A stretch of DNA of 64,000 nt from Gnetum montanum (lineage: Eukaryota; Streptophyta; Gnetopsida; Gnetales; Gnetaceae). Shown piece after piece: positions 34,659 through 46,919 of the stretch; positions within the stretch are counted from its first letter, which is position 1, and each line of letters starts with the position of its first letter. A program made the position numbers and the translations under genes. The notes below the pieces were generated by a model, which saw only the letters and a program-made list of their open reading frames with translations, ran no database searches and was not told the origin of the DNA. The DNA lies in assembly GCA_015680685.1 (NCBI GenBank), contig MNCI01007958.1, positions 474,046 through 538,045 on the forward strand. The letters are read 5' to 3'.

Positions 34659-37645
34659 GTACAAGGTCAATGAGCAGGTTTTGATCATTAATAACCAAAT
34701 CTTGGAAGTGGCTTAAATTGCTCTAGATGAATTCATTAATAGTTTCCAAATTAGGACTACTATGTATCAACAGTTAAGAGGGGACTTTAATGAATACATC
34801 ACTAGGTTCAACTTGATATACAAGAACTGCAAGGATGATAAGATGATGCATAGCTAGTGGGTAGATGTAGAAGCTAGAACCTTCAAATCACAAAATAAAA
34901 GTAAAGGTAATCATATGGCTTCTAGTGTTTTATGTCATTAAGTGTTCTATTGTCTTTCTTGGTTGTTGAAATTGCTTATATGGATGCTAACATTTTGGTT
35001 ATTACTTCATGAGACCTTCCACCATAGTTGATGTCACTATACCACTTGCACGTTCACATCATGAGGAAACCCTCACCTTGAAGTTTAGTGATGTGGCATC
35101 AGCACAAGAGTGACTAAAGGGGCAAGTGCTTGGATACGCTCAAGCAAACATCCAACATGAAAACTTGCTTAATGTATTTATGACACCTATTCCTTCCATC
35201 ATTACTATGGAGATGTTGTATGTTATTGACTCCTTTGATGAGGAGGTTGGTCACTTTAGCACCATCATCTGAGGTGTTAAGGTGAACATTAGCATAGGGG
35301 CTAGACTCTTTTGTGACTTGTTTGGGGTCCCTACTGATGGGGCCAAGGTTCCTACCAAGATAGTGAGGGAATCAAGCCATCATGAAGAAGTTTGATGGAT
35401 AGTTTCATGAACCTTGATGCAAAGGAATCCTATCCTTTGTTTAGGTCTCATGTGTTTCCCAAATTGCTATCACAAAAAAGGTGATCAGCCTAGCACAAGG
35501 ATGGACCTTTAAGAAGGTCTTAATGGAGGGCATAAAATTTGATTAGGCTATTGATTTAGCTATTGGGATTTAAGAGGAGATTCTTAGACTATGTGTTAAC
35601 ACCTCTATGATAATCCATATGCACTTTGCATTTTTTTCAGGTTATCTAAAGAGGTTCACAGAGTTTCTGGTGGTGTAAGGAATGGGCAATGGATTTTCCA
35701 AGACCTGCCCCAACTTTCTAAGCCTTGGATAAAATATATTTATCCAATAGTGTAGGCCCAAAGCCCACCAGAGGGTGTGGATGAGACATTATCCATCACC
35801 ATTAAGAATCTCAATGTTAGACAACATAAGTCTCCTAATACTATTGATAATAATGATACTCTCTCATTTCTTGCTAGTGTTTAGGAGGCTAAACGATAGT
35901 GCATAGAGGCCAAAGGGGTAGCTAGAGAGAAACTTAAGAGGCCCATGGAGGAGGCACCTCTAGCATCAAATCAGCCTACCCCAAAGAATCTTAAGTTTAA
36001 GCTTAAGCCATCATAATAGGTAGTCACAGGTATGCTTTTTTTAACTTTGGATATTTCATGTTTAAAAATATTATGGCTACTTTATGATTTCATATGCTAA
36101 ATAGTTTTCTATGTGCTATATTTGTAGACAAGTGTTAAGCTATGGCAGCCCAAGCTGCTATGGAGGTAGAACAAAGGCATGTAGAAGAGGGACTCCTAAA
36201 GCAACCCATGTTTGAAGGACTTGCCGATGCAAACATAGATGATTTAGATACCTTGTTTGGTGAGGTAGTACTAGGTACCTCTCCCATAGTCATCTCAAAG
36301 GTAGAGGAAAAGGAGGAGCTAGGTATGCATATGCCTCACTATGTTTGTCATATCTTATTGGTTATATTTGGTTGACATGCTAACCTTTTGATGATTGTTA
36401 TGCTTATAGTAGTTCTTGAGCCACCAGTGCAAGCTCCCATCCTTGAGTTTCATGTGAAAGCATGGGTAGAGACTCTAGAAAAAGTGGAGTTGCTACATGA
36501 GATGGCTAAGGACATCATTGATTCATTACATTAGGTTTCTTCTGATATAGATAAGGATTTTTTTCACGTGCTTTGGCTATAATATTGTTTTGCATTATGG
36601 CTATTTACAGTTGTATCTTATGATTGCATTTTATGCTTCATGCAATACCATCCCTAGAGCGGGACTCTAATAGGAACATGGAGGTAGACTCTTTGCCTAG
36701 ACTTCCCTCTGACATGTTTAGTGTACCCATGAAGCTATACAATACCACCACTAATCTAGCAATTTCATGTGCAAAAGCTTCATGGGAGCTAGAGAGATCC
36801 AACGAATCCCTGTGGGAGGAAGTTGTTGCCTCAAGAGAAAAGGTTCAAAAGCATGAGGATACGATTAGAGATTTCCAAGACTGTAAAGCCTTTGTGGAAC
36901 ACCAAGTGGATAACTTGGGGAAGTTACAAACTAAGGAGATCACATGGGCTCACTATTGGCATGTTGTTCAGGACAAAGTAGTAGTCCTATGGGAGATGGT
37001 GGAGCAACATATGCAAATGGACCTAATCTTCCAAAAGGTTAAAGACTAGAAGGATCACTATGCCTGGGTCCTGGAGTGGGGCAAGACACAAAAGGCCCAC
37101 AAGTTGTAATATAAGGTTGATTGTGGAACATACCTAAAATGTCTTAAGAGTCAATTGAATGGCACAAGAGAGAGCTATTCATTTGGGGGATCCAAGTAAA
37201 GAGTGCTTACCAACTCTTTAAAAGAACTCTCAAGGTGGAGCAATCCCCCACTCTTTAGATGACTACCATTGCAGGTGAGACTACTATAGCTACTATTACT
37301 CATGAGCCTCTTACTTGGACTCTAATAGATATATCTAGTATTCTTTTTATGATTGATCTTGGGGATGTTGACTGAATCAACATGATGAAGGACTATATCC
37401 TCCATCATTTGGAGGAAGGCCTTCCCCATCTACCCTTAGAAGTGATGAAACCAAACTCTCCATAGGTTTGATATATTTCATGCTTTTAGTTTGTGTTTTG
37501 ATTCATGATTTTGGCTATTGGTTATTACTGGCTATATGTTATTACATTTCAGATCTCAAGAGACATTGGTAGCCCCAGTGGTAAGGGTGGGAATGACCCA
37601 CCACCTCCTCCTCTAGATGCTACTCAAAAGCCCCATTTAGTTTAG
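34659..37645 (+). pseudogene. Multi-exon gene relic, unknown function
   Basis: Protein-like pieces are separated by short intron-like gaps with GT...AG edges: 36030-36127 (98 bp), 36323-36409 (87 bp) and 37466-37552 (87 bp), with an acceptor-like start at 34658. Readable parts: YKVNEQVLIINNQILEVA, then MLYVIDSFDEEVGHF and VKVNISIGARLFCDLFGVPT, an acidic stretch at 36142-36322, a coiled-coil-like piece (36624-37049, WELERSNESLWEEVVASREK) and a proline-rich end before a stop at 37643. About ten in-frame stops exist. The style of the first half recalls plant mobile-domain or putative plant transposon proteins, but I cannot assign a family. It is antisense to the flanking Tat segments. Confidence 0.45.
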
Positions 37646-37837
37646 CTTGTTGACTATTTGTTTGTATTCTTATGTTGATGGCTATGGTTAGCCAAGACTA
37701 TGTTATGGATGGAAATTTTAATTTTAAATCTGAATATTTGGTTTCATTCTAGCTATATGCATTCATAGTAGTAAATTTTACAAACATGGCTATATTGACA
37801 TTTTGTATATGGCTAATCAATGTGAGGAACATTTACT

Positions 37838-38260
37838 AGTTTTAGGCTATTGCAAGCACAAGTTATATTGTGAAATTATGGCTATGTTGCTAGTTTAACG
37901 TCTTAGCAAATGAAAACACCAGTTTAAAGTCATAGCAGACTATAGTGCTGATTTTAGGCCTTAGCAGGCCATAATGCTAGTTTAATGTCTTTGCAAACAT
38001 GGGTGCTAGTTTAACATCTTGATAGATAAGAATGTGAGTTTAAGGTTATAGTGAACCAAGATGCCAGTTTAAGGTCATAGTGGACATTCTATTAGTTTTA
38101 GGCCTTAGCAAGCCTTAGCACCAATTTTATGTCTTACCGAACAGTGATGCCAATTTTAGGCCTTAGCAGGCCATAGTGCTAGTTTTAGGCCTTAGCCAAC
38201 CATGATGCCAATTTATAGTCTTGGTGGACTATAGTGCCAGTTTTAGGCCTTAGCAGCCCA
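37838..38260 (-). repeat. 29-bp minisatellite, ~14 units
   Basis: Units begin agtttta(g/a) and twelve are 28-29 bp long (for example 37892, then every 29 bases to 38239). The same unit, orientation and length occur three times each at 22792 and 27051. Here it lies just downstream (minus strand) of the protease of element E. Confidence 0.9.
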
Positions 38261-38599
38261 ACACTAAAATAGATGCTTTTTAACATTTAAGACATAAGTA
38301 AAAATGCAAATAAATTTAGGCTACATGCATAGGCTAGATGCTTAAAATAACAAAGATATAATAAATGCAAGAGAAAAATAAGGTTATTTGGCTATCATTG
38401 CATTTGGTCATAGAGGAATGGGGAGGTTGGGGTAAATTTCACTTGTGAAAACTCTTTCTAATCTTTGCAAGATTAGGAAGTGAGTAAGGCCTACTCTACA
38501 CAAGCTTGTATTCACCATCCCCTTTGCTTAACATGTTGAAAGGGAGTTCACCCCATAGTGTATCACATTACTTCTCATTCTCATCATTGGTTGTATTAT

Positions 38600-39290
38600 G
38601 TTCTTTCTCTTCATGGTTAGGAGCTTTTGCTTAAAGATCCACCTTGGATCCCTCTTCTGTGCCCATGTTGTTGATAGCTAGGATAACCACATTGTCATCA
38701 TGAATGATTATCTCACCTCCCTCATAAGGAAGGTGAATTTCTTGATGGATGGATGAGAAGATAGATCATAATTGAGCCAACCAATGTCTTCCAAGGATCA
38801 AGTTGAACCTTGGCATCTCTTCCACCATTAAGAAGTTTGTAGTGGTAGGGAATTTTTCTCCTACTATGAAATCCAATGAGATAGACCACATGATGGCAAT
38901 TCTTGATCCATTGAAGGACTTAACAGTTACAGTGGTTATAGGTTGCACCTATTCAGTTACACCAAAGCTTTCAACAATGGTGCATGGGATGATGTTGGTC
39001 ATTGCTACTTCATCAACATGCACTCAATGTATTTTAAATTGTTCTATGTGTATGGTTATGAATAAAGGGGTTGTGGTAACCTCATCACTCTGGGAATTGA
39101 CCTTAATTTTTCTATTGTAAAATATTAAGGATGTTAACTTTTCCTCTCCTAGTGAGGAAGGAATCATCACTACATGAATGTCTTCCTCATTAGCAGAAAT
39201 ATTCTTACTAACTAGTATGGATGTTAACATTTTGGATAGCACCTCATGATGTGTGGCAAAATTCATAATCAGGTCATATAAGTCTAATGT
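38600..39290 (-). pseudogene. Aspartic protease region, Tat element E
   Basis: Minus strand pieces: SNISANEEDIHVVMIPSSLG-like upstream, then ITTVTVKSFNGSRIAIMWSI and FNLILGRHWLAQL. Tat proteases end in a nearly identical LLGRPWL block after a 'GS..S..G.I.L' strand. The catalytic DTG is not evident; the region around HVDEVAMTNII-like residues is damaged. It follows gag directly. Confidence 0.65.
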
Positions 39291-39299
39291 GATATTTTT

Positions 39300-41352
39300 C
39301 TACTTTAGGGATCACTTAACTTGGTCCATTGCACTAAGGAATTTTTTATCATTGGTCGTGGGCTTGTCACCCTAATTATGCTTTATTTCCACCATGTCTC
39401 CCAAAAGGCGGACTTCAGTTTTATGTTGTGGTTGCTATGGCTCCTTTTGATTGTCTTGGTTGTGGGATTTAGTATCCTTCTATGGCTTATTAGTTGAAGG
39501 AGATGGGACAAAAGAGGTCATAGGTATCATCAAAATGAGAGTGGGCTTTGGTGGGCCCACTCCTTTCATACCTTTATCTACTTGTCTCCCTTGTTATTAA
39601 GCTTTTGCTTATACTTCCTCTTTTGGTTGGTTAAAACTTGTTGGTTATTAGTGATTGGTTGTAAGGAAGAGGTAGTAGTCTTGGCCACCATATGGGGTCA
39701 TTGTGAGATTAGTTAGGCTATAACTATTTGGGTTGTATTGGGTTGGGTAACCTTGATGACAAAAGGTTCCCTTGGAGGCATTCATGATGGTACTCATATT
39801 GAAAGGAGGTCTTGATCTATGGGAAGCTAAAGAAGCTCTCTCTTTGTAGAGGGGTACTTTGATTATGAATGGTTCTATTTTAAGTCCCTAATTGTCCTCA
39901 ATGTTTGATGCCAAAATAACATAAGGGTTATCATTAGCATTCAATGGGTCTTTGTAGACCTGCATTAACTAGTTTTGTGGTTGCATCGGGTTAGAGGCAT
40001 TTAAGATCAATTCTCCTCTGTCTATCATCCTTTGTAGGTCATCCTTCAGTGTAAAGTATAAGTCTATATCATGACTAGGTAATTGATGATAATTGTAGAA
40101 GTGGTCTAGCTTTAAGTATCTAGGCAATAGGGGATCATCTTTCATTGCCTGAGAGGGATCTTTGGCTATTTCACATATCCACTTTGATCATTTTTTTATG
40201 TTGCATGCACCCACTTCTTAATAGTTGGTCAAGCAACTTGAATGGATTTAGTGACAACTCAGTGTATTTACAATTTTCCTTCTTTTTGAAGTTAGGTCTA
40301 TTTGTTGTTGATGTATTGGTTCTAGAAGTTGAAAATTGGTTACTACAGTCATTGGTAGGGGCCTTGGGCAAGTTGGCCTTTGGCCCTTGATTTATGATCT
40401 TGTTTTTCTTAGTCATAATTAATACAATAGTGTTTATCTATTTGCTCTTTTCTTTGTCTCTTCAAGCATGTTGGATTTTATATGATATGTAGGCTAGATC
40501 ATGGCTAGCCTTTGTAGCATCTTCTATGTTTTTAGTTTGTGAGAATGCTTGGCTCAGAGACCATGGATCAAGGTAGTAAAGTTTTAACTTGATGAAGTAT
40601 TTACCTACTTCCTTGAATATGGCTAACAAGTGGACTTTGGCTATGGGCTCCAGTATTTCATTTAGTAGTCCATTCCATCACTAAATGAATTTTTGTACAA
40701 GTTCTAAGGGCCCCTACTTAACCTTCATGAGTTAATCAAGTGTTGTGTTAGGCTTCAAGTTATACTTGAAGTGGTTGACAAACTAGGCTACTAAGTCTTC
40801 CAAAGAGGACATAGATCCTCTAGGTAATGCACAATACCAATCAAGTGCTTTCCTAGTTAAAGACATAGGGAAAACCCTGATTATGGTATGAGGCCATGGC
40901 TGCAAGAGTAAACATTTAGATCGAAAGGTAATATGATGAGCATTAGGGTCACCTTCTCCATTATATTTGCTAAATTTTGAAATGGGGACAATAGGAGAAA
41001 GTGTCAAGGGTGAGACTATAGGACTTATGGGATCATCTTGACAGTTTTTGGTAGAGGCTTTAAGCCTTTTTAATTATTTTGTTAAGCCTTGAATCATTTG
41101 AAAGGCTTGATCCAAGCCTTGCAGTGGCCCGATAGTTTGCAAGGTTTGCACATAAGGTTGTGGTATTTGTTGTGAGGCTTGTGGCCTTGCTATAAGTTTC
41201 ATGATAGAAGGAAAAGGTTGTGCTAAAGTTGTGTCTTGTGGGCCAAACAAAGAAAAAGATATCTATGTCAATACCTAAGGCACAAATGGGACAAACATAG
41301 TGTGTGACCCTTGCGTCATGAGGGACCTCATGGTGGATCCCATGTGAGTAGT
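39300..41352 (-). pseudogene. Gag, C-terminal two thirds, Tat element E
   Basis: The core at 40783-41007 reads ISKFSKYNGEGDPNAHH, then TRKALDWYCALPRGSMSSLE, the hallmark of Tat gag (KYNG.GDP..H, ..A..WY..L). A Gln/Pro-rich part precedes it (41060-41280). YTELSLNPFKLLDQLLRSGC lies at 40171-40416. Further on, FYNYHQLPSHDIDLYFTLKD is a degraded CxxHxxxxHxTxxC knuckle. It is cut on the right by the F LTR at 41356 and continues at 47760. Confidence 0.8.
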
Positions 41353-41355
41353 TGA

Positions 41356-42140
41356 TGAGTGGCAAGGTACCCCTACACTCAACCATATGAATACGAGTGT
41401 TTCATGCATGATCCAGTTGAACTCCAAGGACTAAGTGCTTATGCGCCTTAATGAAACACTTAGGGTTAATCAATCGTTGTCTTCCCAAACTTACTTGTAT
41501 TGTCACGGTTGTATGGTTAAGTAAGCTTGAGGTATATGATTTTTATAGCTTTTACCTTTTCTATGTCTTCTGCTAATAAAGGAGAGGGGGAGAGAACTAA
41601 GTGGCTAATTTATCTTAACTATTCATTAACTAGTTTCTAAATGTTCCTAACACCAGTATCCATTCCCACTTTTCGTACACATCCTGAACTAGTGGAACAC
41701 TATTGGGATTACCAAACACTAATCATTATTGGGTTACCAAGCGCTACACACATGCTCGAAGTGGTCATACTAAGTGTACTTAACTAAGAGGGTCAAAGGT
41801 TGAGAGAGATATTAATTAACTAGAAAATAATTAATTACTAATTAGCTTAATTTGTATGCTGAAAGGTTTATCATAAAGTTTGTCTTTATTTCCATACAAA
41901 AAATTTTGCTTAGGTAAAAATTGCTCGAATAAAGATCTGTTCACTCTAACTCCTCCTATAGGCACACAGAAATAATTCTAACTTTGGAATAACAAAACTA
42001 CAAGAGTCTGGCTAACAGTATACTACCTTGAAACAAAGGGCACTGCCTCTTATTTATAGAAGATGAGGCAAAACGCGATATCACGTGGCAGATGTGATAT
42101 TGCGTATGCAATATCACATACGCGATATAGTGGCTCATCA
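41356..42140 (-). repeat. 3' LTR of element F (785 bp)
   Basis: Collinear with 46920-47759 and with 1786-2607 on the other strand. Minus strand starts TGATGAGCC and ends CACTCA. TATA at about 42053. A polypurine-like run (catgggggta, minus strand) adjoins at 42141-42151. Confidence 0.85.
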
Positions 42141-44200
42141 TACCCCCATGACTAAATGAAAACTCATCCTCAAGTTCCTTACAAAATATTGGGAAGGTAT
42201 GGGATTATTAACTTGAATGAAAACTAATGGTGAATGGGGTGACATGTGAATGGATCAACATTACAATACATGACAACATTAGTGTTCATGAGCACAAGAG
42301 TGAACACTATACAAAATTGACATCCAGCGTTATTTGGTAGCTAAGAGAGAAGAGAGCAAAGGAGAAGACGTGTTGCTGCCAATGTCAAGATTGCACCTTT
42401 CGTTGTCCATCCATAATTGCACCATCAATCTTGTTCCTTTCACAACTTTTCTAGCACTAGTCCATCCTGAGTGTTTCCTTCAGGTCTAGTCCATTGTTGT
42501 ATGATTGCCATTTTCACACAACAGAATCACATATGAGCAAGGATAAGTAAATCATAATATAGTTGATACCTTACCTCAATGTAAGGTCCATTGGCTGAGT
42601 TGTGATATGGCCAATACAAATTCTAGAGATATAACACTAGTGACTAGCCAAGGTGTAGGGGTTAGGAAAAATTAAAAAAATTGGACCAAGACCCTCATTT
42701 CTAAAAGTGATCCTCTGATAGCGATAGAATGGAAAAAGATAAGAAATAAGAAAGATGGAGAAAAAGAAACAACGAAAACGCTGATAAAATGGATGTTAGA
42801 GATGGGAATGAACAAAAGAAATGTTGATTATGAAAATGTTTAAGGGAAAGAAGTTAACTGATGTACCAAATAGGAATGCCAGTGGGACCTCTCCAAAGTA
42901 GGCTCATGCCCTTTATGCCCTGACAAACCCACATTCAAAGAGTCTATAGGCTCTGGAAATGTCATTTGGAAACAAGAGTTAAAGACTTATCCCTAAGAAT
43001 TCACCAAAGAGAAAACAATGCATCAACCAAAATATATGCTACTAATACAACTGGCAATAAGGTGGGAAATGGAGAAAGAATGATGGGAAGAAGTGGAATG
43101 GAGTCCCAAGAACAAGGTGGTGTACAGTCCCTTGTGTATTTATGGTTAATGTGACTAAGTAGATCTCATTCCAAATCCAGCCTTAAATAATCCACATTTA
43201 ATGACTTCTCATTAATACACTTGGCCAATCCATCCACTTGAAGTAACAAGAATGCTTCCACCAAAGAGTCACCACCATTCCGAGAAAATGAGAAAGGGAA
43301 AAGTAGGAAACGAAAAAGGGCCTTAGTTAGAGGGAACATGTTTGTTTAGTTTCATAACCAGTGCTTGTAGCCTAGATGATTATTTTTTCTAAGGGGTGTG
43401 ATTTGAATTCTTACTATTTTTTTATTTTTTTTTTACATGAGAACCACACCATGTAAAGACTTATTTTTATTGGCTCAGCTTCCCGATAATGGAGCAATGT
43501 CGAAATGGTAAGGAAAACTCAAGAAGAAAACATCCAAGCACCCAAGAGAATAGCCAGAACAAATGCATCAAATCCCCTTGAAGTCACACCCTTTTCAATC
43601 CTTAAGTCCTTCCTTAGTTTGAGAACTGCCCAGTCACCAATTTGTTAATAGTTTTATTATTAAAGAAAGGGACTGTATAGTTCCAAGCCAAGAGAGACTA
43701 TAGAAATTCATAGATGCATGGATGATGTGGACTCATTACCTATTATATCAAAAGAACCATACCTTAGTATCAACATTATAACTCAAAGATAAAAATCAAA
43801 CATTAGCAATCAATAGAATACAGTTCATACCAACATCAGGAGCACTTATTAGGTGAAGAATCTAACAAAACAAAAATAATAAGCAAAGACAAAAACAAGA
43901 ACAACAACAAAAACAAACAATCACACAAAGAAATGAAAAAGTATAAATGACGTTGCAAAACAAAAATAAGAAAAGTTAAAGAAATTTGTAAAACAAAAAC
44001 TTAAAAAGGAACTAAGGGTGTCAAATGGTTAGCAGAGGTGGTCGTCTCCCCTATGACTGAGTTGGAAGGAGGAGATCTGAAATAGTGAGTAGGGTCATCC
44101 CTTCTCAAAGGTATTATGTACACTAACCATTCTAAATTCATGGAAGGGTTTGATCTATTGCACCTTGACTAACAATCTCTTATCAGGGCTCCTGTTTGAA
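42141..44200 (-). mobile_element. 3' internal noncoding region of element F
   Basis: Homologous to 1-1785 as reverse complement up to about 43870, then an A-rich low-complexity tract (43860-43990). No RT, RNase H or integrase motif is present between the protease and the LTR in either copy, so both members of the family lack pol here. Confidence 0.65.
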
Positions 44201-44209
44201 TTTCTTAGG

Positions 44210-46778
44210 AATTTTCAACTTCCCTCAATTGATGTTTTCAAGGTTAAGGCTTGGAAGTTGGCAACGGGCTTGCTCTAGTGCATCTATGCTTTCGATGCAA
44301 GCACAAGTTATTTCCTCAGTTAGTTCCATGCATGTTAGTGAGTTATTCTCTTGATTTGCTATCAGCCACTAGGTGTCTTCTTGTCGTGTGGTTGCTGCAT
44401 ACAGGCATTTTTTTATGTTAATGTCTTGTGCACACCAGTTGCATGCAGGAAAAGCTAAACTTTGCACAACCCATGATCTCTACACACAATTGCACCTTGT
44501 ATCACTATATGCGATGCATGGAACCTTCTTCTTCTCGATCTTTCCAAAAATGTTCTCCTTAGATATTTCTAGGGAAAGATTGTAGATTCCTAGGCATGCA
44601 TCTATAGTACTTATCCATGCTCTTCCCATTATTATTAGGAAGTCTCCTTTACCATTGTTCACTTGTATCACTAGGAAATCAACTAGGTATGACCACCCAC
44701 ACACAGTGGTGATGATATCCTCCACCAATCCCAAGGGAATAGTGATGGACTGGTCGACTAGCTCTAGGTGAATATTGCTCTTCTTTAATGGAGGCAGGTT
44801 CTAGGCTTTGTACATTTCTTGCGATATTAAGTTGACTCCAGAACCTAAGTCCAAAAGAGCTTTGCATGGCTCATATTGGCATATCTCACATCCACCCTCA
44901 TTGTCTGTGTCTAAATCCACAACCTCTTCTATGATGGCTATTTTACCCTTACCCTTGTTATGTGCATTTTCCACTTCTCTCTTTTTTCTTTTGTCACAGT
45001 CACTACCTCGCTCCCTCGACTCCTTTACAATTTTGAGAACAATTTCAAACCTACTATCTAGGGAGTCCCACATTTGGTCTACCTTTGTTGATACTTTTGT
45101 TGTTAACTTTTGGAGAGGCAAATTTTTCCTATTTACCATCTCTTTGAGTGGTGGCTTTTCTTCCTCCTCACAAAATCTCACTCCACTTTTTCGGAGGGAA
45201 GGATCTTGGTTGTATTCTTCCACACTTTCTCTCTTCCATAGCTCACCTTCCTCTTTGGCTACATACTCTAGAAATCTATGAATTTGATAAGACCTAAGCT
45301 CTGATAACCTTCCTTGGGTGTACATCCTAAGGGTTCTTCTTGTTTCATGCCTAAGTCCATCCATGAGATGGTGTAGTTGATCTCGCTGCAAATAACCATG
45401 GCCAAGGAAACGATGTAACAGTGCATAATAGTGGCCCATGGTAGCATCCAAGNAGGAAACGATGTAACAGTGCATAATAGTGGCCCATGGTAGCATCCAA
45501 GGGTTCATGATTTCCTTGCTTCCATTCTTGGATTTTCTTCTACAGGTTAGACACTTGGGAGTACATTTGGTACTTATCATTGAATAGTTCTAACATTGTC
45601 CTCCACCTCCAAATGGATTCCGATTCTAAGGACTGGTACCAGCTTTCAACTTTTTTGACTAGTATCCTTGGGAACAACTTCATTTTTTTCCATTCATTTT
45701 CTATGTTTTGTAAGGCACATGCATCATGGAATGCTTGTAAATGATTTTGAGGATCATTGTTGTATCCCCCTTCAAATTTTGGGATGTTTTTCATGTCTAA
45801 CCTCTTGATCCTACTATCCTTTTGGTGCCTTGTTGGAACTCTTACAGCCTCCATTATATCTAGCATGCTTCTAGTTGTGAGTAGGGGTTCTTCATGATTG
45901 TCTCATTCATAGCGTTTATGGTGTCTATGTGGTTCCCTACTCTCCCTTCTTCTATGCCTTGATTCCTTAGAGTGTCCTCGTCCTCATTCTTGACTGTCTC
46001 GTTGATGTCTTTTCCTTCATTTTCCCCCATCCTCACAATTGGGCTCCCTATGACTACATCTGGACACTAAAGGAGAGGATGAAGATGATGATGATAGTGA
46101 AGAAGAAGGAGAACCATCACCATGATGGTGTTTTCTACCTTCTCTTCAATGGTCTTGGCCTCGATCATGATCATGATCAGAACATCCGTCCTTATCGTGT
46201 GTTCATGTTCCCTCGTTGAACACTTTGTGTTCGTGGGTATCAGAACCAGGGTTGTGAATAGTGGAGTGGAGGTTCTGATACACCACCTCCTGACCAAGGT
46301 TAGGAGGAGGAACATCATTTTGTGGGGAACCTATTGAATTAGGTTCACCATCCTCAATTTCGCTCAAAATGTGCAGAGCGTCATGGGGCCATTTACCCTT
46401 CAAGGATGTATGATATCTCTCTTGTCGCAAGTCCCTTTGATGTTGCACTTTTGTGGGATGATAGTCCCTTGTGTCATGATTGCATGCAACATATTTTGTG
46501 TATAAAAGTGGCATGCCTATTTTTGTGAGAGCACGAAGGAGCATGTTGGGGACTAATCGATCTGGAGGAAACACTATGTTACCCTCCAAGTCTCTCCAAT
46601 GTAGTTGTTCATCTTGGTGGAGAATACAGGTGAAATCAAGTCCATACTCATCAGGATGAGTATATACCACATGAAACTATTGAAGAACTAATGGATTTTG
46701 GTTATGTGTATTATGCCACCGACTATCTCTTGTGTTAGTCCTACGTGGTAAAGTGCTCTTATGCGAAGAAGAAGACAT
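44210..46778 (-). pseudogene. Gag-protease of element F
   Basis: Minus strand frame opens MSSSSHKSTLPRRTNTRDSR at 46778 and stays readable for ~2.3 kb. Order: an N-terminal part (46203-46670), a His/Ser/Arg-rich stretch (45870-46200), a gag core (MKNIPKFEGGYNNDPQNHLQ then FHDACALQNIENEW), a long linker, a protease active-site region CKALLDLGSGVNLIS (DLG in place of DTG), and the end IIMGRAWISTIDACLGIY. Five TGA codons in the Arg-rich part and five TAG codons elsewhere break it. The 48-bp duplication at the N base (45453) also breaks the frame artificially. It lacks pol downstream. Confidence 0.8.
45405..45501. other. Duplicated 48 bp around a single N
   Basis: Bases 45405-45452 recur at 45454-45501, separated by one N at 45453. 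The exact duplication across one N looks like two overlapping contigs joined without merging. Counting the duplicate once keeps the gag frame open across the site. Confidence 0.85.
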
Positions 46779-46892
46779 CTTGTCTTGTTCGGTGTGCAAT
46801 GTACCGTTATCTTGTCTTCCTTTGATTAATGATTCGTTCTAACGTTCCAATGATATGAATGATTTCCTATGTTCTACGCAATGCACAAACAA

Positions 46893-46915
46893 CTAAGTCC
46901 CTAGCAATAGCGCTA
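46893..46915 (-). other. Athila/Tat-type primer-site motif, element F
   Basis: Minus strand tagcgctattgctagggac matches TGGCGCCGTTGCCGGGGAC. It lies 5 bases inside the 5' LTR and ~115 bases before the gag start. It fixes the orientation of F. Confidence 0.75.
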
Positions 46916-46919
46916 ATGA

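Noticed and set aside
37838-38260. 29-bp regular repeats as a CRISPR array
   Set aside because: Units are contiguous without spacers, diverged, and lie in plant retroelement sequence.
40145-40416. 81-codon frames on both strands
   Set aside because: Only the minus-strand frame fits Tat gag (FKLLDQLLRSGC) and is included in element E; the plus-strand frame is its shadow.
44808-45281. 157-codon plus-strand frame opposite F gag
   Set aside because: Shadow of the gag-protease frame on the minus strand.
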